Shown: positions 32,319 through 39,853 of the stretch, piece after piece
How positions within the stretch are numbered: the stretch's first letter is position 1
Layout of the letters: each line of letters starts with the position of its first letter
DNA from: a virus
DNA: 64,000 nucleotides
Strand: one strand, 5' to 3'
Virus record (IMG/VR): IMGVR_UViG_3300046167_000921
Span: 113,494-177,493 of that record
Notes under the pieces: generated by a model
Database searches by the model: none
What the model saw: only the letters and a program-made list of their open reading frames with translations
What the model was told of the DNA's origin: nothing
Position numbers and translations under genes: made by a program

Positions 32319-33032
32319 GTGCATGACATCATCCTATCTCCTCCCTTCAGTAACCTCAAACTCCTAAGCCTCTACCCAAACACAACAAGAATACTAGGTA
32401 CATACACCCTCAAGAAGAGAAGAGGCCTCTGGAGAGTTCTCACCACCCTTAAAAAGACTGAGAGAGGGTGGGTCAATAATGTCGGCTTGAGAAACGGAGG
32501 TATAGACTCCATACCTAACAAGCCCCACATCATATCTATCGCAGAACTAGAGGATGGAGATTGGGAAACTATGCTCCTCGCACTCTCGGAGAAGTACAAG
32601 ATACAAGGTGTGGAGCTTAATATTTCTTGCCCAAACGCCAACGTGAAGCACATCGACCATGAAGTCCTCACTCTAGCAAACACTCTCTTCAAACAAGTGA
32701 TTGTTAAAGTCCCACACAGTACGTATCTCCCTCGGGTTTTTAGCCTAGTAGAGCAAGGTGCAACCACGATTCACATCTCGAATACAAAGCGAACACCCGA
32801 AGGGGCACTGTCTGGGTTAGACTTACAGAAAAACAACCTAGACGCTATTTCAGAGTTGAAGAAGTGGTATCCGTCTGTCAAAGTCATCGGTGGCGGAGGT
32901 ATTTACTCTTTAGGGGATCTTGAGAGGTATAGGTCTGCTGGGGCAGATCACTTCTCTTTGAGTACAATCCTCTTAAATCCCATAAAGACAAATCGTATAG
33001 TGAGAGGTTACAATGCGTTACAAAGTTTTTAG
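32319..33032 (+). CDS. Dihydroorotate dehydrogenase-like FMN protein
   Basis: The start is GTG, giving MHDIILSPPF. The motif NISCPN (residues 101-106) holds the Cys used as catalytic base in class 1 enzymes. K130 in VIVKVPH, N155 in HISNT and the FMN-phosphate motif VIGGGGIYS plus GADHFSLSTILL also match the family. At 237 residues it is shorter than the usual 300-plus and lacks part of the N-terminus. The neighbouring UMP synthase supports oxidation of dihydroorotate to orotate; a dihydrouracil or tRNA dihydrouridine role is less likely. Confidence 0.78.
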   Translation: MHDIILSPPFSNLKLLSLYPNTTRILGTYTLKKRRGLWRVLTTLKKTERGWVNNVGLRNGGIDSIPNKPHIISIAELEDGDWETMLLALSEKYKIQGVELNISCPNANVKHIDHEVLTLANTLFKQVIVKVPHSTYLPRVFSLVEQGATTIHISNTKRTPEGALSGLDLQKNNLDAISELKKWYPSVKVIGGGGIYSLGDLERYRSAGADHFSLSTILLNPIKTNRIVRGYNALQSF

Positions 33033-33396
33033 TCTTCTAATGGTCGGTCTTTTTGCCCTCTTCTCGGTGGGTTCTAGGACAAACGTAAAGACGAAGTATG
33101 TTTACCCCCCACCTGAATCCAAAGGTTGTGTCTATCCAATCAAAGAAGTCAAAGAAGTAAAGACCGAGATGATGCACATCTTACCTTACACGCTCATCCA
33201 TAAGTGTTATTACGAAGGGGGTGGGAGACTAACTAAAGTCAGTACATATAACCTTGAGGTCGGGTATCAACTAAAAAAGCCTACCCATGAAGTCCTGTTT
33301 CATTGGGCAGGCGATATTTTACAGAGCTTCTCTAGACGAGAGGCAGTTCACGGAAACGGTGAGGTTGATGTGAGCGTAGTTTATCTCAAGAGGTGA
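33013..33396 (+). CDS. Small exported protein, 127 aa
   Basis: The N-terminus MRYKVFSLLMVGLFALFSVGS is a typical signal peptide or membrane anchor. The remainder is a beta-type domain with two cysteines and no recognised family. It overlaps the DHODH-like gene by 20 bases and lies just ahead of UMP synthase, so it shares their transcript without an obvious functional link. GAGAGG precedes the ATG. Confidence 0.7.
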   Translation: MRYKVFSLLMVGLFALFSVGSRTNVKTKYVYPPPESKGCVYPIKEVKEVKTEMMHILPYTLIHKCYYEGGGRLTKVSTYNLEVGYQLKKPTHEVLFHWAGDILQSFSRREAVHGNGEVDVSVVYLKR

Positions 33397-33401
33397 TTTA
33401 T

Positions 33402-34532
33402 ATGAAATTTAAAGTATCTGTAGGACTTGATTTCACATGTGGCGACCCGATAGAAAAGTACCTGTCTATCGTGGATAAAGTCCCCGCCGAGTATTTTAAA
33501 CTCAACCCTGCTTTCATCAAACCGAGCGTCTTACTAGAGCTTTCTAGAGAGTTAAATAGGAGAGGTCTAAAATGGATCTATGACGGAAAGCTAGGGGATG
33601 TCCCACACACAAATGTACAGTATGCGAGATACGTCTTTGAAGATCTCGGTGCCTCTGCGGTCACTCTAAACCCGTATGTGGGACTAGAAGCACTCTCACC
33701 TTTCTTTGAGTATTTGGGTAAGACCTCTTTCATACTATGTAAGACCACGAATGGGGGGGGTAAGAGAGCTCAGGATGTCATGTGCGAAGAAATCTTAGAC
33801 TACGCGGAGAGCAAGCAGAATGTCGGAGTAGTGTATTCTTCTAAAGACAGGGTAGGCCTTGAGCTTGTCGCACAGAGGGGTTTTCCTATCCTCTCTCCTG
33901 GTATAGGCCGTCAAGGAGGTGAGATCACAGTCGATAGAGAGAACGTCACTTACTCTGTGAGTCGGTCTTTGATTTACTCTGAAGACCCTTGTTCGACCTA
34001 TTTCCAGATATTGGGTGTGGGTGGCTATTTCCTTGCAGAGTTTAAGAAAAGAGGCTTAGTGAAAAGTGGGTCTTTTGTTCTATCTAGTGGCGAGGAGAGC
34101 TCTTATTACGTAGACATCAAGGGGCTGTCCTCAGATATAAATCTTTTCCGTAAAGTCTGCTCACACTTAGGGGCAAAAATAAATACCTCCGCCCTACTTG
34201 GTGTAGAAAGCGGAGGTATTTCACTTGCCTCCGCAATAGCACTTATGGGGGGCAAGCCTTTTGGCTATGTGAGAAAGACCACAAGGGATTATGGCCTCAA
34301 GTCGGTTGTTGAAGGTGTTCCCTCTACCCTCGGCGAGTTCACACTTGTAGAGGATGTTTTGACAACAGGGCAGAGTGCATATCGTGCTGTTGTCGCGGCT
34401 TCTGGTGCGGGTTATAAAATCGCTCAGGTTGCTGTTGTTGTTGAGAGGGGCAAACTCGGCAGGGAACTTCTCGAAGGGTTGGGTGTCGAGGTCGTATCCT
34501 TAGTGGTGTGTGACGACGCCACTCTAACCTAG
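33402..34532 (+). CDS. Bifunctional UMP synthase: OMP decarboxylase-orotate phosphoribosyltransferase
   Basis: The N-terminal domain is OMP decarboxylase: VSVGLD, FKLNPAF (K33), DGKLGDVPHT (D61, K63, D66) and LSPGIGRQGGE. This gives the complete Lys-Asp-Lys-Asp catalytic set. The C-terminal domain, from about residue 205, is orotate phosphoribosyltransferase, with FGYVRKTTRDYG and the PRPP loop LVEDVLTTGQSA. Together they turn orotate into UMP. The order PyrF-PyrE is inverted relative to animal UMP synthase; such inverted fusions are known in cyanobacteria and kinetoplastids. The ATG nine bases inside the GTG-started frame is preferred since AGAGGTGA lies before it. Confidence 0.92.
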   Translation: MKFKVSVGLDFTCGDPIEKYLSIVDKVPAEYFKLNPAFIKPSVLLELSRELNRRGLKWIYDGKLGDVPHTNVQYARYVFEDLGASAVTLNPYVGLEALSPFFEYLGKTSFILCKTTNGGGKRAQDVMCEEILDYAESKQNVGVVYSSKDRVGLELVAQRGFPILSPGIGRQGGEITVDRENVTYSVSRSLIYSEDPCSTYFQILGVGGYFLAEFKKRGLVKSGSFVLSSGEESSYYVDIKGLSSDINLFRKVCSHLGAKINTSALLGVESGGISLASAIALMGGKPFGYVRKTTRDYGLKSVVEGVPSTLGEFTLVEDVLTTGQSAYRAVVAASGAGYKIAQVAVVVERGKLGRELLEGLGVEVVSLVVCDDATLT

Positions 34533-34657
34533 AGAATCGAGGCTTTAGAGATCTTGTGTACTTTGCCTAAGATTGTAGCTGAAAGTAGTAGGTGAAAGAG
34601 GGCGGTCGCGGTATATAGGAGAGACCACAACATCTGGTATAGTGATGTTGTCCACAT
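34529..34657 (-). CDS. Small membrane protein, 42 aa
   Basis: A short minus-strand frame preceded by GGGAGG encodes MWTTSLYQMLWSLLYTATAL followed by FHLLLSATILGKVHK: one hydrophobic helix with a basic C-terminus. Its stop overlaps the stop of the convergent UMP synthase gene. The strong ribosome-binding site and sequence suggest a real gene. Function unknown; a membrane lysis or exclusion peptide is only a guess. Confidence 0.55.
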   Translation of the reverse strand: MWTTSLYQMLWSLLYTATALFHLLLSATILGKVHKISKASIL

Positions 34658-34723
34658 ATTATAAACACCTCCCTGTTCTCCTATGGTTGACAGTTAGGTT
34701 CTTAAAGAAGGTTTGAGGTTAAA

Positions 34724-35227
34724 ATGGCCGATATATTGGTTTTGATTCGGGGTCTTTCGGGTTCAGGGAAGACATCACTTATGGAGCTTATTGTAGGTAG
34801 CTCTGACTACTGCCCAGAAGACCGAGCATCTGTGTCGGTAGACGACTTTTTCGTGGATAGTGAGGGAGGGTATCAATTCGACCCCTCACGGCTCAAGGAG
34901 GCTCATGAGTGGTGTCTTGATACTGCAACTGACCTTGTGAGGGACGAGGATCTTGAGGTTGTCGTTGTACACAACGTGTTTTCAAGGAAATGGGAGGTAG
35001 ACCCTTACATGGAGATGGGTCGAAAGCATGGTTGTACTATTCATGTAGTCAACTTGTATGACAGAGGTTTGAATGATGCTCAGCTCTCAAAACACAGTAT
35101 GCATGATGTCCACCCTGGCATAGTCCAGACACAAAGAAAGAGGTGGGATAAAGATGTTTACAGGGACAAGTCAAGATTTTATGACAGTCCCCGAACCTCT
35201 CTCCCACCTCGAAAGTTTAGATATTGA
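34724..35227 (+). CDS. P-loop kinase of the N4BP2/polynucleotide-kinase type
   Basis: The Walker A motif GLSGSGKT is at residues 10-17, and SVDDFF with FDPSRLKEAHEWC follows, which is the signature of AAA_33-type kinases such as the NEDD4-binding protein 2-like group. The C-terminus is rich in Arg and Lys. These enzymes phosphorylate nucleic acid ends or small molecules; the substrate is not known. AGGTT lies before the start. It is followed by a gene with TTGA overlap. Confidence 0.82.
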   Translation: MADILVLIRGLSGSGKTSLMELIVGSSDYCPEDRASVSVDDFFVDSEGGYQFDPSRLKEAHEWCLDTATDLVRDEDLEVVVVHNVFSRKWEVDPYMEMGRKHGCTIHVVNLYDRGLNDAQLSKHSMHDVHPGIVQTQRKRWDKDVYRDKSRFYDSPRTSLPPRKFRY

Positions 35228-35670
35228 TTAGAGTTGGTCACGTCATATTGGTTCTCCATAAGGGAGAAGTAACAGATCATCTTGTAATCAATGTCGTTGG
35301 AGATGAGTACGGTGCTCTTGACTTTTTCAATGGGTCGTTCGCCTTCTTTAATCAGAGGAAGGTAGTCGGCCATTTTGAGCTGGGGGTAACATCTCCTGAA
35401 ACAACTGATGAGCAAGACGATATTACGCTTGCTCATCAGAGGGTAGAACCTATCTCAGCCCCTCAAGAGAGTTTCAAGAGGGGCTTTCTAGTTTCTTTTT
35501 CAATGTTAGAGCAGGGTGCTGCTCTTGAGGTTAAAGGCTACTTCATGGATTACATTGATTACCCTGAAGGTTATTGCCTAATCAGCGAGCTGGGTTGTAC
35601 CGCTTGCCGATTGTGGAGAGTGCCTTCTTCAAAGGTCACTCTCTTGAAGGTTCTCAGTCTTCGTTATTGA
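35224..35670 (+). CDS. Hypothetical protein, 148 aa
   Basis: Start is a TTG overlapping the kinase stop (TTGA), inferred from coupling; no ATG is available in the first part of the frame. The protein is beta-rich (VGHVILVLHKGEV, GALDFFNGSFAFF) with a late CTACRLW cysteine pair. No family is recognised. The last bases overlap the convergent 42-aa membrane protein by 17 bases. Confidence 0.6.
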   Translation: MIRVGHVILVLHKGEVTDHLVINVVGDEYGALDFFNGSFAFFNQRKVVGHFELGVTSPETTDEQDDITLAHQRVEPISAPQESFKRGFLVSFSMLEQGAALEVKGYFMDYIDYPEGYCLISELGCTACRLWRVPSSKVTLLKVLSLRY

Positions 35671-35782
35671 ACCAAGGATCTGACTTCTCGATTTCTCGAC
35701 GGTTTTGCTCCGTTTGTGTTGGTCCGAGGGCGATGTATGCCCACGCTGCGGCAAAGCTCGCAATAGTAAAAGCGACTAGCAT
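35654..35782 (-). CDS. Small single-span membrane protein, 42 aa
   Basis: Encodes MLVAFTIASFAAAWAYIALG followed by a polar tail (TEQNRREIEKSDPWF). AAGGAAG lies eight bases before the ATG and inside the end of the upstream HTH gene, with a 7-base overlap. The N-terminal helix plus hydrophilic tail resembles small phage lysis or regulatory membrane peptides. It is the last gene of the minus-strand cassette that begins with the endolysin, so a lysis role is possible. Confidence 0.6.
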   Translation of the reverse strand: MLVAFTIASFAAAWAYIALGPTQTEQNRREIEKSDPWFNNED

Positions 35783-36207
35783 TGGTTTTCTTCCTTATAT
35801 TTTTTTATCGCTCTAAAGCAATTTGACTTGTTGGCATATCCGACCATTCGAGCGATCTTTGCAAAACTGTAGTTGTGCTTGACTCTAAGTTCATAGGCGA
35901 TACGGGGTCTCTCGGTCTCGGTTGGCATCTCCACTCTGTTTTCTACACAGAACTTTTTGATCCTTACCAAAACCGCCCTCTCACCTATGTTGTAAAGTCT
36001 CGCAATGTCTCTTGTTGACATTCCGTTGTAGTACAGGTCATAAGTTTTTGAATGGTCTACTTGCTTTCTTGGGTAGGGTAAATTATTTCGAAGTGCGTGT
36101 CTTCGGACTAGCTTTCTGGAGTAGGGGGCATCAAAGCCAAGATAATTCCCTATATCCTTGTGTGGGAATCCTTGCATATACATTTCATAGGCTTCGTGCG
36201 ACTTCAT
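35776..36207 (-). CDS. Helix-turn-helix DNA-binding protein, 143 aa
   Basis: Three successive helix-turn-helix-like units are visible: AYEMYMQGFPHKDIGNYLGF, YDLYYNGMSTRDIARLYNIG and KHNYSFAKIARMVGYANKSN, with basic residues between. It is probably a sequence-specific DNA-binding regulator or a recombination-type HTH protein without catalytic domain. It overlaps the 104-aa gene by four bases and lies in the endolysin transcript. Confidence 0.78.
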   Translation of the reverse strand: MKSHEAYEMYMQGFPHKDIGNYLGFDAPYSRKLVRRHALRNNLPYPRKQVDHSKTYDLYYNGMSTRDIARLYNIGERAVLVRIKKFCVENRVEMPTETERPRIAYELRVKHNYSFAKIARMVGYANKSNCFRAIKKYKEENQC

Positions 36208-36518
36208 TTCCTATTATCAATGATCTCTACGGTAGAGAGTTTTTTGTCGAGATTCTTCTGCATTTTCTTTATGATATCACACTCTTCAGAGGAGAGCTGT
36301 CCTTTAGAAACGTAAGGGTCAGAATAGGATATAACACAAGCTCCTTGAATTAAAGCCGCCTCTACGCCCCTAGTCAGAACTTCGATCCAAATCAAAGCAG
36401 ATGTGAAAGGGTCGCAGTTCTCTTCTATAGAGAAGTGTATGTGAGGGAGTCCCTCATCTATCTTTAACTTGAGAGCTCTGCTGACTTTGTCCTCAATATA
36501 GATGTGTTTCTTATTCAA
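36204..36518 (-). CDS. Small hypothetical protein, 104 aa
   Basis: The gene starts at a TTG overlapping the endolysin stop (TTGA). It encodes a soluble mixed alpha/beta protein with HIHFSIEENCDPF and a helical C-terminus. No family recognised. The start lies inside an 18-bp perfect palindrome, which may fold in the messenger and affect coupling to the endolysin gene. Confidence 0.65.
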   Translation of the reverse strand: MNKKHIYIEDKVSRALKLKIDEGLPHIHFSIEENCDPFTSALIWIEVLTRGVEAALIQGACVISYSDPYVSKGQLSSEECDIIKKMQKNLDKKLSTVEIIDNRK

Positions 36519-36527
36519 TTGAATAAG
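36510..36527. repeat. 18-bp perfect palindrome at the endolysin stop
   Basis: CTTATTCAATTGAATAAG reads the same on both strands and spans the endolysin stop and the TTG start of the next gene. It could be a dimeric protein site or an RNA cleavage point. Confidence 0.6.
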
Positions 36528-37462
36528 CTATCCCACCAGCAGGCACAGTCCCACTTCTTCTTTGTAATGTGATGATGTCCGATAACACCCGTGAAGTTGT
36601 TGGTCAAGTAACTCTTATCAACAACCCCATGATAGAAATCCCCAGACGTATCTTGCCCTCTCTCCCCTCTGGGGAATTCATAAGGGATGTCGAGAACCTC
36701 ACAGAGAGATTTTACAGCCTCCCTTGTGGCCTTAGCGACGCGGGGGTCAAGAGAGAGAACCTTGGGGTCTCCTCGCCCTGTGGTGTTAGCCATCTCAGAG
36801 ATGCTGTACCCTCTTTTAGTGTAGTGGTCTTTCCACTTCAAGCTAGGTTGTTGACAAATGTCAATGCCCACAGAGTAAGAGTTCGCCCACCCTGCATGCC
36901 AAGACTTATGACTCAAGTCTAGGTATTGGTAGATGGTAGGGTTACCCTCAGGGTTCAAGCCAATCCCTGCGTGACTCGACACTTTACGGTCAGGGCTGGA
37001 GAAAACCCTGTGACAATGGTGTGGGTCAAGACCACCCCAATGCACCACAATTAAGTGAGGTTTTCTCCCGCCCCTGCTAGAGAAATGTCCGAACCTGTGG
37101 AGGTCAAGACCACCCGCTTGGTCAAAGTTTACAGTCTCAACACCCTCTTCAAGAGTGATGTTGACCCGCCTATCATTCGAAGTCCAAAAAGGTAGGCTCT
37201 CGTCAACAAAGTCGAACTCTTTTAACAAAGCCGACCATGTTCCTCTCCCAAGTTTACCGTCAACATGAGGGCCTGCCCCGAAGCATGATTCTTGAAATGC
37301 CTCAACCGCTAGGGCGAATTCACGGGAATCAACTTTTTCCGAGAGTCCTAAGTAAGACTCGATGGCGAGAGGTGGGATACACCCTCCCCACCCAATAGAG
37401 ACACTTGCTTTTAAGTTGTAAGACCGAGCTGACGATCTTGTTTGTATAATGACTGAAGACAT
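36515..37462 (-). CDS. Endolysin: peptidoglycan-binding domain plus N-acetylmuramoyl-L-alanine amidase
   Basis: Residues about 45-82 look like a peptidoglycan-binding repeat (AVEAFQES, then VDGKLGRGTWSALL). Residues about 135-310 form an amidase_2 domain: H141 in LIVVHWGG, H189 in SWHAGWAN and the GHHHITKKKWDC end, with Cys in place of the usual Asp/Cys ligand position. The enzyme would cut the amide between the glycan and the stem peptide. There is no signal peptide, so release by a holin-like membrane step is expected. An exact T4 late promoter lies 40 bases upstream. Confidence 0.88.
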   Translation of the reverse strand: MSSVIIQTRSSARSYNLKASVSIGWGGCIPPLAIESYLGLSEKVDSREFALAVEAFQESCFGAGPHVDGKLGRGTWSALLKEFDFVDESLPFWTSNDRRVNITLEEGVETVNFDQAGGLDLHRFGHFSSRGGRKPHLIVVHWGGLDPHHCHRVFSSPDRKVSSHAGIGLNPEGNPTIYQYLDLSHKSWHAGWANSYSVGIDICQQPSLKWKDHYTKRGYSISEMANTTGRGDPKVLSLDPRVAKATREAVKSLCEVLDIPYEFPRGERGQDTSGDFYHGVVDKSYLTNNFTGVIGHHHITKKKWDCACWWDSLFN

Positions 37463-37488
37463 AGCCTATATCCTTTCAGAGAGTTAAG

Positions 37489-38868
37489 ATGTCGTTACCT
37501 TTATTTATACCCTCGGTCGAAGAAGTTCTGTCCCTTTTGATGAAAAGCCATGCCTCCTATGGGGGTACTGTGCTCATTTCAAGATCAGGTACGGTTTGGA
37601 ATAACCCCTCTACAAAATCAATCCTTAATGCTTGGCACCCAAAAGACAGTGCTGGGAGACTACTGCAGACTTCTTTCTTAGATATTTGCGGAAATGGTGA
37701 CGGTTGCAAGCTGGGGGTGTTCATAGCTTGCAGTTTGATTCGAGACTTTGTCAGGTTAGGGGAATCTGCTCACCCTGACCATACTGAGAAGGTGAAGAGG
37801 GCTTTGCCTTCAGTGCTTGACCGCATCCCCTCAGTACACGCCTCTGAAAATATTCTTCTAGATATCGGTGTGGGGGGAGGCTTGGATCTAGGTTCTGTGA
37901 GATCAGTCGCTGAAGCTCTAACTCTCTCTGGGGCTTCCTCTTCTCATATTTCATTAGAAAGAGGGAAGGGGGTAGGGATCGAAGTAGAAGAGTCGGACTC
38001 ATGGGTTTCAAACACTAGAGTCCATCACGAATCCGAGGTCTATTTAAGTGGGGCTATGTTTGCCCTATTTTCCCGCCCCGTGTTTAAAGTTGAGCAAATT
38101 CTCAAGGCGTTAGAGAATATGGGCTCTTTCGAAGGAAGACCTTTAGTGGTAGTTGCACCCATTATTGGGTCAAAAGCTTTGTCTACGATCAATCTGAACC
38201 GTTCTAAGGGTGTCTTAGATGTCTACGCCTGTGAAGTTCCGCGTGTGACATGGGGTCGAGGCTGGTTAGACGATCTCGCATCCTTCACAGGAGCTACCGT
38301 ATTTGATGAGGGTGTCTATCCTGAATACCTTACAGAGTTCTTCGGTTCAGCCCTTGATGTTGTTTTGAACAGGCGTGAGATGGTGATCACCCCCTATGAC
38401 GACCATACAGAGAGTGCGTCTTTGAGGGCAGACGCTTTGTTGAGGGAAGCTCAGACAATACCTTTTGCACACACACAGGACTTGTGGAAGAAGAGAGCAA
38501 ATGCGTTGACGGGTACCCTAGTTAAGATAAAAGTTGGCGGTGTAACTGAAGCGGAAGCACGCTGGAAAAGAGCATTAGTCGAGAAGTCTCTGACCTCTAT
38601 GGGTGATGCCTCCATAAATGGTTGTGTCAAAGGAGTTATACCTATGCTACACCAGCTACCTGTTGAGAACCCACTTCTCAAAAAAGCCCTTTCTTTCCCT
38701 TACGCAGTGGTTTGTGAAAACTATAATACCTCAATAGCAGATAAGAGTATGCTGACAAAACCTCACGCATACGACCACTTCCCTACGGGGAGGTTGAAAG
38801 AACTATTAACAAAAGCAGTTTCTGTGGCAACTACCGTAGGCTCTGTTTGTCACATCACAAGGCGGTGA
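37489..38868 (+). CDS. Divergent GroEL-like chaperonin, 459 aa
   Basis: The apical-domain region matches GroEL closely in order: RPLVVVAPIIGSKALSTI, LDVYACEVPRVTWGRGWLDD and FTGATVFDEG, equivalent to GroEL KPLLIIAEDVEGEALATL, APGFGDRRKAMLQD and LTGGTVISEE. The equatorial part has LTGTLVKIKVGGVTEAE, and GNGDG keeps the Asp (D71) equivalent to GroEL D87. The TTT of the ATP-binding DGTTT and the GGG near GroEL 414 are lost. It is about 90 residues shorter than GroEL. It may fold phage proteins; ATPase activity is uncertain. No GroES-like gene was seen. Confidence 0.82.
   Translation: MSLPLFIPSVEEVLSLLMKSHASYGGTVLISRSGTVWNNPSTKSILNAWHPKDSAGRLLQTSFLDICGNGDGCKLGVFIACSLIRDFVRLGESAHPDHTEKVKRALPSVLDRIPSVHASENILLDIGVGGGLDLGSVRSVAEALTLSGASSSHISLERGKGVGIEVEESDSWVSNTRVHHESEVYLSGAMFALFSRPVFKVEQILKALENMGSFEGRPLVVVAPIIGSKALSTINLNRSKGVLDVYACEVPRVTWGRGWLDDLASFTGATVFDEGVYPEYLTEFFGSALDVVLNRREMVITPYDDHTESASLRADALLREAQTIPFAHTQDLWKKRANALTGTLVKIKVGGVTEAEARWKRALVEKSLTSMGDASINGCVKGVIPMLHQLPVENPLLKKALSFPYAVVCENYNTSIADKSMLTKPHAYDHFPTGRLKELLTKAVSVATTVGSVCHITRR
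37502..37509 (-). promoter_or_regulatory. T4-type late promoter for the endolysin cassette
   Basis: The exact octamer TATAAATA lies on the minus strand, 40 bases before the endolysin start and inside codons 5-7 of the divergent chaperonin gene. The ribosome-binding site AAAGGA is free, with no inverted repeat here. Confidence 0.55.
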
Positions 38869-38870
38869 CT

Positions 38871-39179
38871 ATGAACGTACCTTTGAGATACTCAATTCCC
38901 TTAGACGATATCAACGGCATCAATGTAAGTATCGAGGCGTACAGCAAGGCTATATCTTTTTATGAAGAATGGGTGATAGAGAATGGGGAGTGGGAGTATG
39001 TAGAGGAGAGAATCCTGTACCTGACAAACATCCTCTGTGAGTATATGATTGCAGCATCTTTCGCCCAAGAGGGTGCTGTGGCTTGTGGGGTGGGTTCAGG
39101 TCTCTATGAATCCGTAAAGAAAGACTTCCAGAAGAAACATCCTAACAGGGAGTTCCCGACACAGAGAGAGTTGCAATGA
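38871..39179 (+). CDS. Small hypothetical protein, 102 aa
   Basis: The ATG giving MNVPLRYSIPLDD is taken as start; it lies three bases after the chaperonin stop and has AAGGCGG just before it. The protein is acidic and helical. No family is recognised. It is coupled to the following phosphoesterase gene by an ATGA overlap. Confidence 0.65.
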   Translation: MNVPLRYSIPLDDINGINVSIEAYSKAISFYEEWVIENGEWEYVEERILYLTNILCEYMIAASFAQEGAVACGVGSGLYESVKKDFQKKHPNREFPTQRELQ

Positions 39180-39853
39180 GGGTTGTCTGTATCTCTGACA
39201 CGCACAATCAACATAACAAGATAGACCTCCCCGAAGGTGATGTTTTAGTTCACTCTGGAGACTTCTCTGGAACAGGCACTCTCAAACAAGTCACCGATTT
39301 CATGGGGTGGTTTTCTTCACGTCCGCACCCACATAAGATCTTAGTTGCAGGTAACCATGACATTACTCTAGATCTACCTTTTTATGAAAACAATTGGCAT
39401 AGATTCCACAAAACCCGCTTATTTGCGAGTGGTATCAAGAACTTTGTTTTAAGGTCTGGTGTTCATTATTTAGAGAACAGCGGAGTCGAGATTCAAGGTG
39501 TCAAGTTTTATGGTAGTCCCTGCCAACCAACCTTCTGCAATTGGGCTTTCAATGTAGATAGGGGTCTTCCTATCCGCTCCGTTTGGTCTAAGATACCCGA
39601 AGATACAGATGTTCTGATTACGCACGGGCCTCCACGGGGCGTGGGTGACGTGTTACACACAGGAGAACCCGTGGGCTGTGACGACCTATGGGAGGCTGTA
39701 AAACGAGTAAGGCCTCAACATCATGTTTTTGGTCATATACACGAAGGTTACGGCTTATATATGATGGAGGGGATAAGCTTTGTTAACCCCTCCATCTGTG
39801 ACCACAAGTATGGGATTGCAAATAAACCACTAGTCTTTGAGGTGTCGAGATGA
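39176..39853 (+). CDS. Calcineurin-like metallophosphoesterase
   Basis: All metal-binding motifs are present: ISDTHNQH, HSGDFS, AGNHD, THGPP and GHIHEGYG. The arrangement matches the small MPPED/YfcE-like phosphoesterases. A nucleotide or phosphoprotein substrate is possible. It overlaps dCMP deaminase and the 102-aa gene by four bases each, so they belong to one operon. Confidence 0.9.
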   Translation: MRVVCISDTHNQHNKIDLPEGDVLVHSGDFSGTGTLKQVTDFMGWFSSRPHPHKILVAGNHDITLDLPFYENNWHRFHKTRLFASGIKNFVLRSGVHYLENSGVEIQGVKFYGSPCQPTFCNWAFNVDRGLPIRSVWSKIPEDTDVLITHGPPRGVGDVLHTGEPVGCDDLWEAVKRVRPQHHVFGHIHEGYGLYMMEGISFVNPSICDHKYGIANKPLVFEVSR

